Source: Parcubacteria group bacterium (GTDB lineage: Bacteria > Patescibacteriota > Patescibacteriia > Magasanikbacterales > GCA-002688135). From it: DNA of 45,604 bases. Position 1 is the stretch's first letter, and the number at the start of each line of letters is the position of its first letter. The notes below the pieces were generated by a model. The model did no database searches. It was not told where the DNA came from and saw only the letters and a list, made by a program, of their open reading frames with translations. The position numbers were made by a program, and so were the translations under genes. Of this stretch, positions 38,491-45,604 are shown in pieces. The stretch lies in contig NZCD01000069.1 of NCBI GenBank assembly GCA_002688135.1, positions 1 to 45,604 of the forward strand, given 5' to 3'.

Positions 38491-39240
38491 TTATGCTGCT
38501 TCTGTGGCTGTGATGAATTTATCGTGTGTCTTCATCATGTCGTTGAGTTCTTTTTTGATACGGCGTGCGTGTTCGCCACGCCAGCCTTGTGCGTTAAATG
38601 TAAACTTTCCAACAATTTCCAGTGCTCTGTCTTGATGGAAGTCGTCTTCGAGTGTTGAGAGTGAGGCCATGCATGAGATGGGATCGTTGGCTGCTGGGTT
38701 TGGTTTTTTCCAATGATCTCTGATGTCTTTGGCGATGATTGAAAGTGATCGTGCCCCTGATGCGATCAGAAATGCAGTGTATTGATCGCCTGGTTCTAGC
38801 AGAGTTTGGGTTTCTGAACATGACAGTGTTGTGAAGGTTTTTTCGAAGCGGCCGAGTCGTGGAGCGATATGTGTCCAAGACACAACGGTTTGTTTCGCGA
38901 GAAGCTCAAGATCTTTTTTTGCAGCGATGTAGATGCGCATACATTCCCTCACGGGAAGTGCCACGAGAGAGCTCACAATTTGCGTTGCTGTGCTCGTGTT
39001 TGTGATGCGTTCTGGCTCTTGAAGCTTCAATTCGAATCGCCAGTGCGGCTTGCCGTCTTTTTTCAGATTTATTGTTCCGTCATGATCACGAAAATACCAG
39101 AATTCTACGTCGTATGTTGTTTCTGTAGTGCGTTGGAGTGCTAGATTTTCATATCGGCATGTCATTGAACCGATTGCGAGATCATTATTGTCTGGGTGTT
39201 TTGGCTGTGGTGTTAATGAGCATGCAAATGTAATTCTCAT
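38491..39240 (-). CDS. Uncharacterised protein
   Basis: A 249-residue soluble protein, unknown family. The N-terminal part looks beta-rich ('MRITFACSLTPQPKHPDNND', 'TTYDVEFWYFRDHDGTINLKKDGKPHWRFELKL'), the rest helical ('VRECMRIYIAAKKDLELLAKQT', 'ARSLSIIAKDIRDHWKKP', 'HARRIKKELNDMMKTHDKF'). No signal peptide and no catalytic motif stands out. The gene ends with its own strong terminator. It shares a promoter region with the small gene at 39264, which ends 23 bases upstream of its start; the two are likely co-transcribed from the promoter at 39546-39574. Confidence 0.55.
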   Translation of the reverse strand: MRITFACSLTPQPKHPDNNDLAIGSMTCRYENLALQRTTETTYDVEFWYFRDHDGTINLKKDGKPHWRFELKLQEPERITNTSTATQIVSSLVALPVRECMRIYIAAKKDLELLAKQTVVSWTHIAPRLGRFEKTFTTLSCSETQTLLEPGDQYTAFLIASGARSLSIIAKDIRDHWKKPNPAANDPISCMASLSTLEDDFHQDRALEIVGKFTFNAQGWRGEHARRIKKELNDMMKTHDKFITATEAA

Positions 39241-39263
39241 GTGTTTTTCCTCGCGATATTTTT

Positions 39264-39503
39264 TTATGCAGCTTTCAGTGAAATGTTGAGAACTGGGTGG
39301 TTGTCTGCGTAGCGAATCTCACCCTGCATTTCGTGCGTGTTGAGATTTCGTTTGATGCGATCGACCACGCTTGAGCTCCACCTTTGTGGGAGTGGAATGC
39401 TCACTGTCTCGCCTTCACGAACTCGTTCGAGTTGTGAATTGACGGTGTCGCGGAGGGTGTCGAGTTGACGTTGCTGGGTTCGAGAAAACTTTTTTCTAGA
39501 CAT
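39264..39503 (-). CDS. Small basic uncharacterised protein
   Basis: A 79-residue protein starting MSRKKFSRTQQRQLDTLRDT. The first 30 residues are basic and helical; the second half reads 'ETVSIPLPQRWSSSVVDRIKRNLNTHEM', then 'GEIRYADNHPVLNISLKAA'. It might bind nucleic acid or be a regulator, given its size and charge, but no known motif is present. It has the best promoter of this neighbourhood (TTGACA-17-TATTAT) and precedes the 249-residue gene in the same direction. Confidence 0.55.
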   Translation of the reverse strand: MSRKKFSRTQQRQLDTLRDTVNSQLERVREGETVSIPLPQRWSSSVVDRIKRNLNTHEMQGEIRYADNHPVLNISLKAA

Positions 39504-39545
39504 TCTTAACCTTTTTGGTTGTTTGAGTTGTAAAAGACTGCCGAA

Positions 39546-39574
39546 ATAATAGCAGTGTAATGAATGTTTGTCAA
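39546..39574 (-). promoter_or_regulatory. Strong promoter of the 39503-38491 pair
   Basis: TTGACA (39574-39569), 17 bases, TATTAT (39551-39546). Leader of about 35 bases with a weak AAGG site. Confidence 0.75.
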
Positions 39575-39578
39575 TACA

Positions 39579-39602
39579 AAAAACGCCCGAGTGGGCGTTT
39601 TT
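39579..39602 (-). terminator. hppA terminator
   Basis: AAAAACGCCC, loop GAGT, GGGCGTTTTT; symmetrical. Followed on the other side by a miniature repeat (39609-39635) before the hppA stop. Confidence 0.85.
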
Positions 39603-39608
39603 ACTTTC

Positions 39609-39635
39609 TGGATTCCCGCCTTCGCGGGAATGACA
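39609..39635. repeat. Half-size miniature repeat (TGGATTCCCGCC type)
   Basis: TGGATTCCCGCCTTCGCGGG followed by AATGACA, identical in its arms to the right half of 10222-10286. Confidence 0.75.
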
Positions 39636-39638
39636 ATT

Positions 39639-41651
39639 TTAGAGCATGAGGCCAACAATGAGAAGTGCGACGATATTGATGATTTTAATCATGGGGTTTA
39701 TTGCTGGGCCTGCTGTGTCTTTGTAGGGGTCTCCGACTGTGTCGCCTGTGACTGCTGCGGCGTGAGCAAATGAACCTTTGCCGCCGTGGTTTCCCATTTC
39801 AATATATTTTTTTGCATTGTCCCATGCACCTCCGCCTGTTGCCATTGAGAATGCGAGGAAGATTCCGGTTACGATTGATCCAACTAATACTCCTCCGAGC
39901 GCGACAGGGCCGAGCATTGTTCCGACAAGAATTGGAATGACGATTGGAAGCATTGCAGGAACGATCATTTGTACGATTGCGCCTTTTGTTACGATATCAA
40001 CTGCTGCTGCGTAATCTGGTTTTGCTTTTCTTTCCATGATGCCGGGGATTGCTTTGAATTGTCGGCGAACTTCCTCAACTACTTTTGCGGCGACTTTTCC
40101 AACAGCTTCCATTGCGAATGCTGCGAAGAGATAAGGTATCATTCCACCGATAAACAGTCCGATGATGACCAATGGATCTCCTAACTCAAATACGAGTTCT
40201 TTTCCGCGGTGAGCGAATTCTTCGGTGTAGGCTGCGAATAAAACTAATGCTGCTAATCCAGCAGATGCGATTGCGTATCCTTTTGTAACAGCTTTTGTCG
40301 TGTTTCCAACTGCATCAAGTGCATCTGTAACTTCACGAACTTCACTATCTAATTCTGCCATTTCTGCAATTCCTCCAGCGTTATCTGTAATTGGTCCGTA
40401 TGCATCGATTGCCACGATAATTCCAGTGAGTGATAACATGCTCATTGCTGCGATTGCTACACCGTATAATCCTGCGACGTTAAATGATGCGAGAATTCCG
40501 GCTGCGATTACGATGACAGGGAGTGCTGTAGATTTCATTCCAACTGCTAATCCTGAAATGACGTTTGTTCCGTGTCCTGATTCTGAAGCTTTTGCGATTT
40601 GTTTTACAGGGGCGTATTCAGTTGATGTGTAATATTCTGTGAGCCATACAACTAATGCAGTTACACCTAATCCGATGAGTGCAGCGTACGTTAGATTTGT
40701 TGCAGTCAATCCTTCTGCGACTTGTTCACCTCCAAATAACCATTTTGTGATGGGTTGAAATGCGATGGCTGAAAGTACACCGGCTGCGATTAATCCTTTA
40801 TACAATGCGCCCATGATGTTTTTCTTTGGACCGAGTTTGATAAAGAATGTTCCGAGGATTGATCCGATAATTGCAACTGCTCCGATCATTAAAGGATAGA
40901 GAACTAAGTTTGGTGAGTCTGGAAATAGTAATCCACCGAGCAACATGGTTGCTACTGCTGTGACAGCGTATGTTTCAAATAAGTCAGCTGCCATTCCTGC
41001 GCAATCTCCGACATTATCTCCAACTAAATCTGCGATAGCTGCAGGGTTGCGTGGGTCATCTTCTGGAATTCCTTTTTCAACTTTTCCTACGAGGTCTCCT
41101 CCGACATCTGCACCTTTTGTGAAAATTCCACCACCCAATCGGGCGAATACAGAAATGAGAGATCCACCAAATCCTAATCCGATGAGGGCTTGTGTTGATC
41201 CATCAAACAACATGTATACACTTGTGACACCGAGTAATCCTAATCCTACAACAAGCATTCCTGTTACAGCTCCACCTTTTACCGCAACATCCATAGCTTT
41301 TTGCATTGATGTTTTTGCAGCTTGTGCGGTTCGGAGATTTGCTTGCACGCTGGTGAGCATGCCGAAAATTCCGGCAAGTCCAGAGAGGACTGCACCGATG
41401 GCAAATCCTAATGCGGAATCAAGTGACAAAAATTGCCACAACAGAATGAAAACTACGAGCCCGATAGCTGCGATAGTTTTGTATTGTCGCGTGAGGTATG
41501 CGCGTGCGCCGATTTGAATAGCGCGTGCGATCGATTTCATGCGATCATCTCCTTGGGATTGCTTAAGAATCCATTTCGTGGCGATGATGCCGTAGAGAAT
41601 ACCCGCAGCTGCTGCGAGTAAGGCGAGGTTCTCTGGGGTGATATTACCCAT
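39639..41651 (-). CDS. hppA: Membrane-bound ion-translocating pyrophosphatase, K+-independent type
   Basis: A 670-residue, roughly 16-helix membrane protein that couples pyrophosphate hydrolysis to ion pumping. The substrate site is intact: '[29 protein letters not shown]' followed by '[19 protein letters not shown]', and near the end '[12 protein letters not shown]' and '[19 protein letters not shown]'. The segment [16 protein letters not shown] has Lys and Thr at the two positions that separate K+-independent (K, T) from K+-dependent (A, G/A) enzymes, so a K+-independent proton pump is predicted. One family position reads Gly (DVGGD) where Ala is usual (DVGAD). It would let a fermenting cell recover energy from biosynthetic pyrophosphate. 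Confidence 0.95.
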   Translation of the reverse strand: MGNITPENLALLAAAAGILYGIIATKWILKQSQGDDRMKSIARAIQIGARAYLTRQYKTIAAIGLVVFILLWQFLSLDSALGFAIGAVLSGLAGIFGMLTSVQANLRTAQAAKTSMQKAMDVAVKGGAVTGMLVVGLGLLGVTSVYMLFDGSTQALIGLGFGGSLISVFARLGGGIFTKGADVGGDLVGKVEKGIPEDDPRNPAAIADLVGDNVGDCAGMAADLFETYAVTAVATMLLGGLLFPDSPNLVLYPLMIGAVAIIGSILGTFFIKLGPKKNIMGALYKGLIAAGVLSAIAFQPITKWLFGGEQVAEGLTATNLTYAALIGLGVTALVVWLTEYYTSTEYAPVKQIAKASESGHGTNVISGLAVGMKSTALPVIVIAAGILASFNVAGLYGVAIAAMSMLSLTGIIVAIDAYGPITDNAGGIAEMAELDSEVREVTDALDAVGNTTKAVTKGYAIASAGLAALVLFAAYTEEFAHRGKELVFELGDPLVIIGLFIGGMIPYLFAAFAMEAVGKVAAKVVEEVRRQFKAIPGIMERKAKPDYAAAVDIVTKGAIVQMIVPAMLPIVIPILVGTMLGPVALGGVLVGSIVTGIFLAFSMATGGGAWDNAKKYIEMGNHGGKGSFAHAAAVTGDTVGDPYKDTAGPAINPMIKIINIVALLIVGLML

Positions 41652-41668
41652 ATATAGTTTAGGTTTTA

Positions 41669-41674
41669 ATTATA
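41669..41674 (-). promoter_or_regulatory. -10 box of hppA
   Basis: TATAAT on the minus strand, 17 bases before the ATG; no clear -35 box. A leader of roughly ten bases is expected. Confidence 0.5.
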
Positions 41675-41776
41675 GTGCTCACAGTATGACTATTTTTTTT
41701 AAAAACGTCAATTTCTTGAGTCGAAACCTCGGTGGACTTTTTGCGCATTACTTGCTAGGATAATTCTTGTACATAT

Positions 41777-43042
41777 ATGAAACGATTCGGATTAAACATC
41801 CTACTGACACTGTTTCGCTGGCTTGTTTTACTGAAACGCGCACTCATACGCAGCTTCTTTTTGGTAGGTCGATCACTTCGGCCTTCTTTTGTTTTTTTTG
41901 GTAAAATTTTTGTTTTGCCAGTTTATGCTTTGGTTGTGAAAGTTTTGCGTCGATTTACGCGAGCTCGCGCCACAAAGGTTTCGGTTCGTGAGATGATGGG
42001 TTTTGATCGATTGCCGATGGTGTTGGCGGTTGTGATGATTGGAGTTTTGTTTATTGGAGATTCTCGGGTGTTTGCAGGCGAACCTTCTCGTGGAGATGTT
42101 TTGTTGGTAGCTATGTTTCCTCAAAATACACATGGTGAGCGTGTGATCGGACAATATGTTGATGATGAGGAGTTGGAAGAATTAGTTGCTCCATCTGCAG
42201 AGGAGCTTCCGTTTGGCGGAACTGTTGCGGGTGGGCGTGCAATTGTTGCGCCATCTACTCTGCCAGGTGCGCCAGAAGAAGGTGAGCGTCGTTCGACTTC
42301 AAATTATGTTGTGAAACCTGGTGATACAATTGGTGCGATTGCAGAACGTTTTGGTGTGAGTGTTGAAACGGTGTTATGGGAAAATGGTTTATCATCTCGT
42401 TCGCGTATTCGTCCTGGAGATATTTTGAAAATTTTGCCGACGACTGGTGTTAAACATACTGTGAAAAAAGGAGATACATTGAATAAGATTGCAAATAAAT
42501 ATGATGTTGAGATTGATAAAATTTTGGCAACTAACCGATTGGATCCTGAATCTAAGATTGCAATCGGAGAATCTTTATTGATTCCTGATGGTCGTCCGAT
42601 TCGTCGTGCTGTTCCTGTTTCACGACGATCTTCTTTTGCGGTTCGTGCTCCTGTTGCAGTTCCGAGTGCATCTGATAGTGGTACTGAATTGTTGTGGCCT
42701 ACGTCTGGTCGTGTGATTACGCAATATTATCACGGTCGACATTCTGGTTTGGATGTTGATGGACATTATGATTCTCCGATTTATGCATCTGAAGGGGGTG
42801 TTGTTGCAACTGCTGGATGGAATCGCGGAGGATATGGAAATTATATTATTATTGATCATGGTGGTGGTTTGAAGACATTGTATGCGCATGCATCGAAAAT
42901 GTTTGTGGTTAAGGGACAGCGTGTTTCTCGTGGTGAGGTGATTGCTATGGTTGGTACTACGGGGAGGTCGACGGGAACCCATTTGCATTATGAAGTACGT
43001 GTTGGGAATCGACGAATGAATCCTTTGCGTTATACGAGGTAA
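41777..43042 (+). CDS. LysM-containing M23 zinc metallopeptidase
   Basis: A 421-residue envelope protein. The basic N-terminus and two hydrophobic segments (about 24-58 and 80-100, 'MVLAVVMIGVLFIGDSRVFA') suggest a membrane anchor. Two LysM domains ('YVVKPGDTIGAIAERFGVSV' and 'HTVKKGDTLNKIANKYDVEI') bind peptidoglycan. The C-terminal M23 domain has all zinc ligands and catalytic residues: H322 and D326 (HSGLD), H371 (LYAH) and H404 (HLHYE). It probably cuts peptide crosslinks during growth or division and complements PBP1A. The stop codon directly abuts an inverted repeat. Confidence 0.93.
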   Translation: MKRFGLNILLTLFRWLVLLKRALIRSFFLVGRSLRPSFVFFGKIFVLPVYALVVKVLRRFTRARATKVSVREMMGFDRLPMVLAVVMIGVLFIGDSRVFAGEPSRGDVLLVAMFPQNTHGERVIGQYVDDEELEELVAPSAEELPFGGTVAGGRAIVAPSTLPGAPEEGERRSTSNYVVKPGDTIGAIAERFGVSVETVLWENGLSSRSRIRPGDILKILPTTGVKHTVKKGDTLNKIANKYDVEIDKILATNRLDPESKIAIGESLLIPDGRPIRRAVPVSRRSSFAVRAPVAVPSASDSGTELLWPTSGRVITQYYHGRHSGLDVDGHYDSPIYASEGGVVATAGWNRGGYGNYIIIDHGGGLKTLYAHASKMFVVKGQRVSRGEVIAMVGTTGRSTGTHLHYEVRVGNRRMNPLRYTR

Positions 43043-43044
43043 GA

Positions 43045-43139
43045 CGTAACTCGTAAAGCGTAACTCTGGCAATGTATCATCGAAGATGATGATTTATAGA
43101 ATGTCGCCTTGCGACTCATTTTACAAGTTACGAGTTACG
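43045..43139. repeat. GTAA...TTAC inverted repeat, copy 3
   Basis: CGTAACTCGTAA (43045-43056) is the exact complement of TTACGAGTTACG (43128-43139). It begins two bases after the M23 gene's stop codon. Confidence 0.65.
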
Positions 43140-43323
43140 ATGTCCTAAATTTACTGACAAATATATATTTTTTAAAAGGTATAATTTTAAAGTTGTATCT
43201 TTTTTTTATATTTTGTGCTAATATAGGACTGTCTTACATGACTTGTTTTGCCAAAATTTTTATATTCAGGCTAGATTCTATCAAAAAATTTTTTACCTTA
43301 GCTTATGCTAAGCCGCAAAATTT

Positions 43324-43369
43324 GTTTGAAGAATCTATCACTGAATCTGAATAATTTATGATCAAAACG
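43324..43369. repeat. AATCTGAAAATTT repeat, partial copy 3
   Basis: GTTTGAAGAATCTATCACTG, AATCTGAATAATTTATGATC and AAAAC match the right half of 24854-24923 with a few changes. Confidence 0.55.
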
Positions 43370-43433
43370 TTCATGTGAGTCAGCCCTAAAAATACAAAAA
43401 TAATATTTAAGGCGCGTTGCGCTGGATAGGAAT

Positions 43434-45604
43434 ATGCCAAATTCAGAAAATCCATTATTGGATCAAAAGAAACCTAAAAAAGAGCTTTTGGGTTTGGATA
43501 CTTCTGGGGTCGATCAACCCCCTGGGCCACCTGGTGGACCTCCTGTAGAGCCGCCGCTTAAGGCTGATGTGCAATCAGAGCCGTCCATGCTGGATGAGGT
43601 TATGGCTGAAGCAAGGCGTGAGGGTGATTCGTTGTCAGATGATATTGCCTCAAGAAATCGTGCGGATGCGATTAAGCGCCTCATGAAAGTAGATCGGAAT
43701 TTGTTGAGAGAGTTGAGAGAGTCGGGAGAGTTGGATCAAATGGATGTTGGTGAAATTAATCAGCTTGGTATTGAACAAGGTTTGGAGCATGATCGACTTA
43801 CGAGAGAATCAGATGAATCCGATCAAGGATTTTCCGAGGCGCGAGATTTAGGTTTTCACAAGACTCCGGATGAGGAATATCGTGAGCGTGGGGATGCGGC
43901 ATATGAAACATGGCGTCAGTTGGTTGGTGTGGTAAATGAATTAAAGGGTACAAAAATTGGATGGTTTGCAAAAATTAAATTTAAAGGAAAAATTCCTACT
44001 GCAGGTGGCGATATCGCAGCACAAAAGAAATTTGGTTTGGACGATGGAATGTCGGCTGGTGATGGAATTAAGTCATTCCATGGTTCGATGGAGGGGTTGG
44101 AGATGACTAATGAAATGAAGGCTGAAGATTATTTTACGAAGAAAAATAATAATGAAGGTTTGGCGTTACTTGATGAATATGATCGGTTGATGGGAGAGTA
44201 TCGTGCACATGTATTGGATATGTCATCTGGCGGTGGGGTTGATCGAATTGGTGTCGCTTCTGCTGAAAGTTTTGATATTGGGAAACATGAGGGCATTGGT
44301 GATTATCAGGAGGCTGCTTTTGATGAATCTGCGCAAGATGTGCGTGAGCATGCTGCCGGGCCAGCAACTGTTGAAACGCCAGCTGTTTCTGATGCTGATC
44401 TTGTTGAGGCAACTCCTACGTTAAGAGACATGCCATCGGTAGAAGGTGAATTAAGTGATGCTGATCTTGTTGAGGCAACTCCTACGGTACAAGATATTCC
44501 AGCAGCTCCTCGAACCGAAACACATCCGTATGTTCCTGTGGATCGAACTCCAACATTGATGGATGTAGAGCCTGCGGATTCCCAATTTGCAACAGCTGAA
44601 ACTGAGATGGATTTTGTTACATCAGATACATTGGCGGCAGTTCCATCTGAAACTGAAACTGGAACCGAGCGTGATATGGAGGCTGCGAAATTACCACGCG
44701 CAACAGAGGAGTATGTTGATTATGCGGCGGTTGAGCGAAAGGCGAAGAGGCGAGATAAAGAAGCAAGTGCACGAGCGGCAGAGCGGGCATTTCAAGCTAT
44801 TCTTGCAGAGTCACAGAGTGTGATTCGGGAAATCCCCATGGATTCGGATGCGAAAAAACTGTTAATGAATGATACATATTTTGCTCACCGTATTCAGGAT
44901 CATATGGACAATGCTGGGAATGTTGATGTTGCTCGTGTTGCGACAGACTATAAAGAATACTTGGAAGAGTGGTTTAATTTTCACAAATTATTGAATTCTA
45001 ATGGAAGGTTGCGAAAGAGTTCTGTTCGAGTAGCGGAGAAGGCTGGGGTTTCTCGAGCGAGGATTGATGACCAATACACATTGCTAGTTCAAATGGATGA
45101 TTTGATTGATCAATCAATTGGTAATACTGTTTCTGTTTCGCGAATGAAGGGTGCTTCTGGTGGTCGTCGTGTAGCGCGTCTTGATCGCGAGAATAAGCAA
45201 GTATCGGCTGAGCCTTTTAATCCTCCTGTAGAAGTTGAAGGTAGAGAGGTTCCACCACCGTTACCGGGAGACAAGGAATCTGTAGAATCAATTCCAGTAC
45301 CTGATGCGGAAATTGAGCTTGTGGCGGATGCTATGATGAGTACAGATGATGTTATTGATTTGATTGATGATTTAAAAATGGATAGTAAGCTGAAGCTTGG
45401 TTTGTATGATGCGCGGTTTATGGATATTGTTGCTGAATCTGGCCAGGATGTTTTTGCAATTTTGAATAAAGCGCAAAAACTTTCTAATGAAACACTTAAG
45501 CCTAATTTATTTGAGAAGTATGGGGCCAAGTTTACTTTAATAAATCCTGGATTACGAGGTAGTGATGAGGGAATTAATTTCGGAATTGAAAATAAATTAG
45601 ATAA
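43434..45604 (+). CDS. Large acidic cytoplasmic protein of unknown function, 3' end outside window
   Basis: Hand translation from the ATG gives 723 codons with no stop before the window ends. It starts MPNSENPLLDQKKPKKELLG, followed by a Pro/Gly-rich piece (DQPPGPPGGPPVEPPLK) and mostly charged, helix-prone sequence with many Asp and Glu. Around residues 320-350 an 11-residue unit is repeated (SDADLVEATPT...; DNA copies near 44390 and 44458), then a weaker third (VDRTPTLMD). 'VERKAKRRDKEASARAAERAFQAILAES' looks coiled-coil. No membrane segment, no catalytic motif. Weak AGGA ribosome site. It could be a structural or regulatory scaffold; not identified. Confidence 0.6.
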   Translation, partial: MPNSENPLLDQKKPKKELLGLDTSGVDQPPGPPGGPPVEPPLKADVQSEPSMLDEVMAEARREGDSLSDDIASRNRADAIKRLMKVDRNLLRELRESGELDQMDVGEINQLGIEQGLEHDRLTRESDESDQGFSEARDLGFHKTPDEEYRERGDAAYETWRQLVGVVNELKGTKIGWFAKIKFKGKIPTAGGDIAAQKKFGLDDGMSAGDGIKSFHGSMEGLEMTNEMKAEDYFTKKNNNEGLALLDEYDRLMGEYRAHVLDMSSGGGVDRIGVASAESFDIGKHEGIGDYQEAAFDESAQDVREHAAGPATVETPAVSDADLVEATPTLRDMPSVEGELSDADLVEATPTVQDIPAAPRTETHPYVPVDRTPTLMDVEPADSQFATAETEMDFVTSDTLAAVPSETETGTERDMEAAKLPRATEEYVDYAAVERKAKRRDKEASARAAERAFQAILAESQSVIREIPMDSDAKKLLMNDTYFAHRIQDHMDNAGNVDVARVATDYKEYLEEWFNFHKLLNSNGRLRKSSVRVAEKAGVSRARIDDQYTLLVQMDDLIDQSIGNTVSVSRMKGASGGRRVARLDRENKQVSAEPFNPPVEVEGREVPPPLPGDKESVESIPVPDAEIELVADAMMSTDDVIDLIDDLKMDSKLKLGLYDARFMDIVAESGQDVFAILNKAQKLSNETLKPNLFEKYGAKFTLINPGLRGSDEGINFGIENKLD

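Larger units (their letters stand above)
43043..43433. other. Gene-free region with two repeat types
   Basis: Holds the GTAA...TTAC repeat (43045-43139), a very AT-rich stretch (43150-43260), a TTAGCTTATGCTAA palindrome (about 43299-43312), and the right part of the AATCTGAAAATTT repeat (43324-43369). No gene is supported; promoter elements of the next gene are not clear. Confidence 0.5.

Noticed and set aside
1-45604. CRISPR array, prophage, complete insertion sequence
   Set aside because: No regularly spaced direct repeats, no cas genes, no phage structural or lysis genes, and no transposase were found.
1-45604. Alternative genetic code (UGA as glycine)
   Set aside because: Recognisable genes end at TGA (for example the NUDIX gene at 27219-27221) and no in-frame TGA interrupts a recognisable protein.

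Overview
The window looks like a chromosomal segment from a Candidate Phyla Radiation (Patescibacteria) bacterium. The evidence is a mix of compact housekeeping genes, several small uncharacterised secreted or membrane proteins typical of that group, many short intergenic palindromic repeats, and a classic origin-side cluster (rpmH, rnpA and yidD on the minus strand, diverging from dnaA and dnaN on the plus strand). TGA acts as a stop (for example at the end of the NUDIX gene), so the glycine-UGA code of Gracilibacteria/Absconditabacteria does not apply. Promoters are readable sigma70 types (TTGACA, 16-17 bp, TATACT or TATAAT; often extended TGn). Several genes appear to be transcribed from within about 10 nt of the ATG, that is, nearly leaderless.

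Layout. 1-7.4 kb (minus): a truncated fibre-like surface protein, then a surface operon resembling WxL systems (small secreted beta protein, DUF916-like membrane-anchored protein, 1319-residue fibronectin/carboxypeptidase-regulatory-like anchor) next to a TrmB-type regulator. 7.4-9.2 kb: a well-formed promoter flanked by three matching palindromes, a P-loop kinase, tRNA-Arg(CCU), and a DnaA-box cluster. 9.2-12.4 kb (plus): rmuC, rpsT, nfo and two unknown genes. 12.5-13.9 kb (minus): two paralogous zinc-ribbon genes with an unrecognised repeat domain. 13.9-18.5 kb: yidD, rnpA, rpmH, origin region, dnaA, dnaN. 18.5-24.5 kb: LysR regulator, inositol-1-phosphate synthase, PBP1A, a 3D-domain secreted protein behind an attenuator-like hairpin. 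25.1-26.2 kb: three small membrane proteins.

26.2-26.8 kb holds the most unusual object: one promoter, two tandem units that each begin with a tRNA-Cys 5' half and continue into a structured element supported by several compensatory base changes, then an intact tRNA-Cys(GCA) and a terminator. Next come a NUDIX gene with a decayed tandem copy, polA (carrying an in-frame copy of the local intergenic palindrome), hicBA, an HD hydrolase, holA, a secreted CYTH-like protein, CotH, a probable lipoprotein, a D-arm-less tRNA-like gene with its own promoter and terminator, tig, three unknown genes, a K+-independent-type membrane pyrophosphatase, a LysM/M23 peptidase, and the start of a large acidic unknown protein that runs off the window.

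Functionally the window combines replication initiation and repair (dnaA, dnaN, holA, polA, nfo, rmuC), protein biogenesis (rpsT, rpmH, rnpA, yidD, tig, tRNAs), cell-envelope construction (PBP1A, M23, 3D protein, CotH, surface operon) and membrane energetics (hppA). A miniature repeat family ending in TGTCATYCC/GGRATGACA is scattered between genes and once inside a gene. All calls come from reading the sequence; no database search was run.
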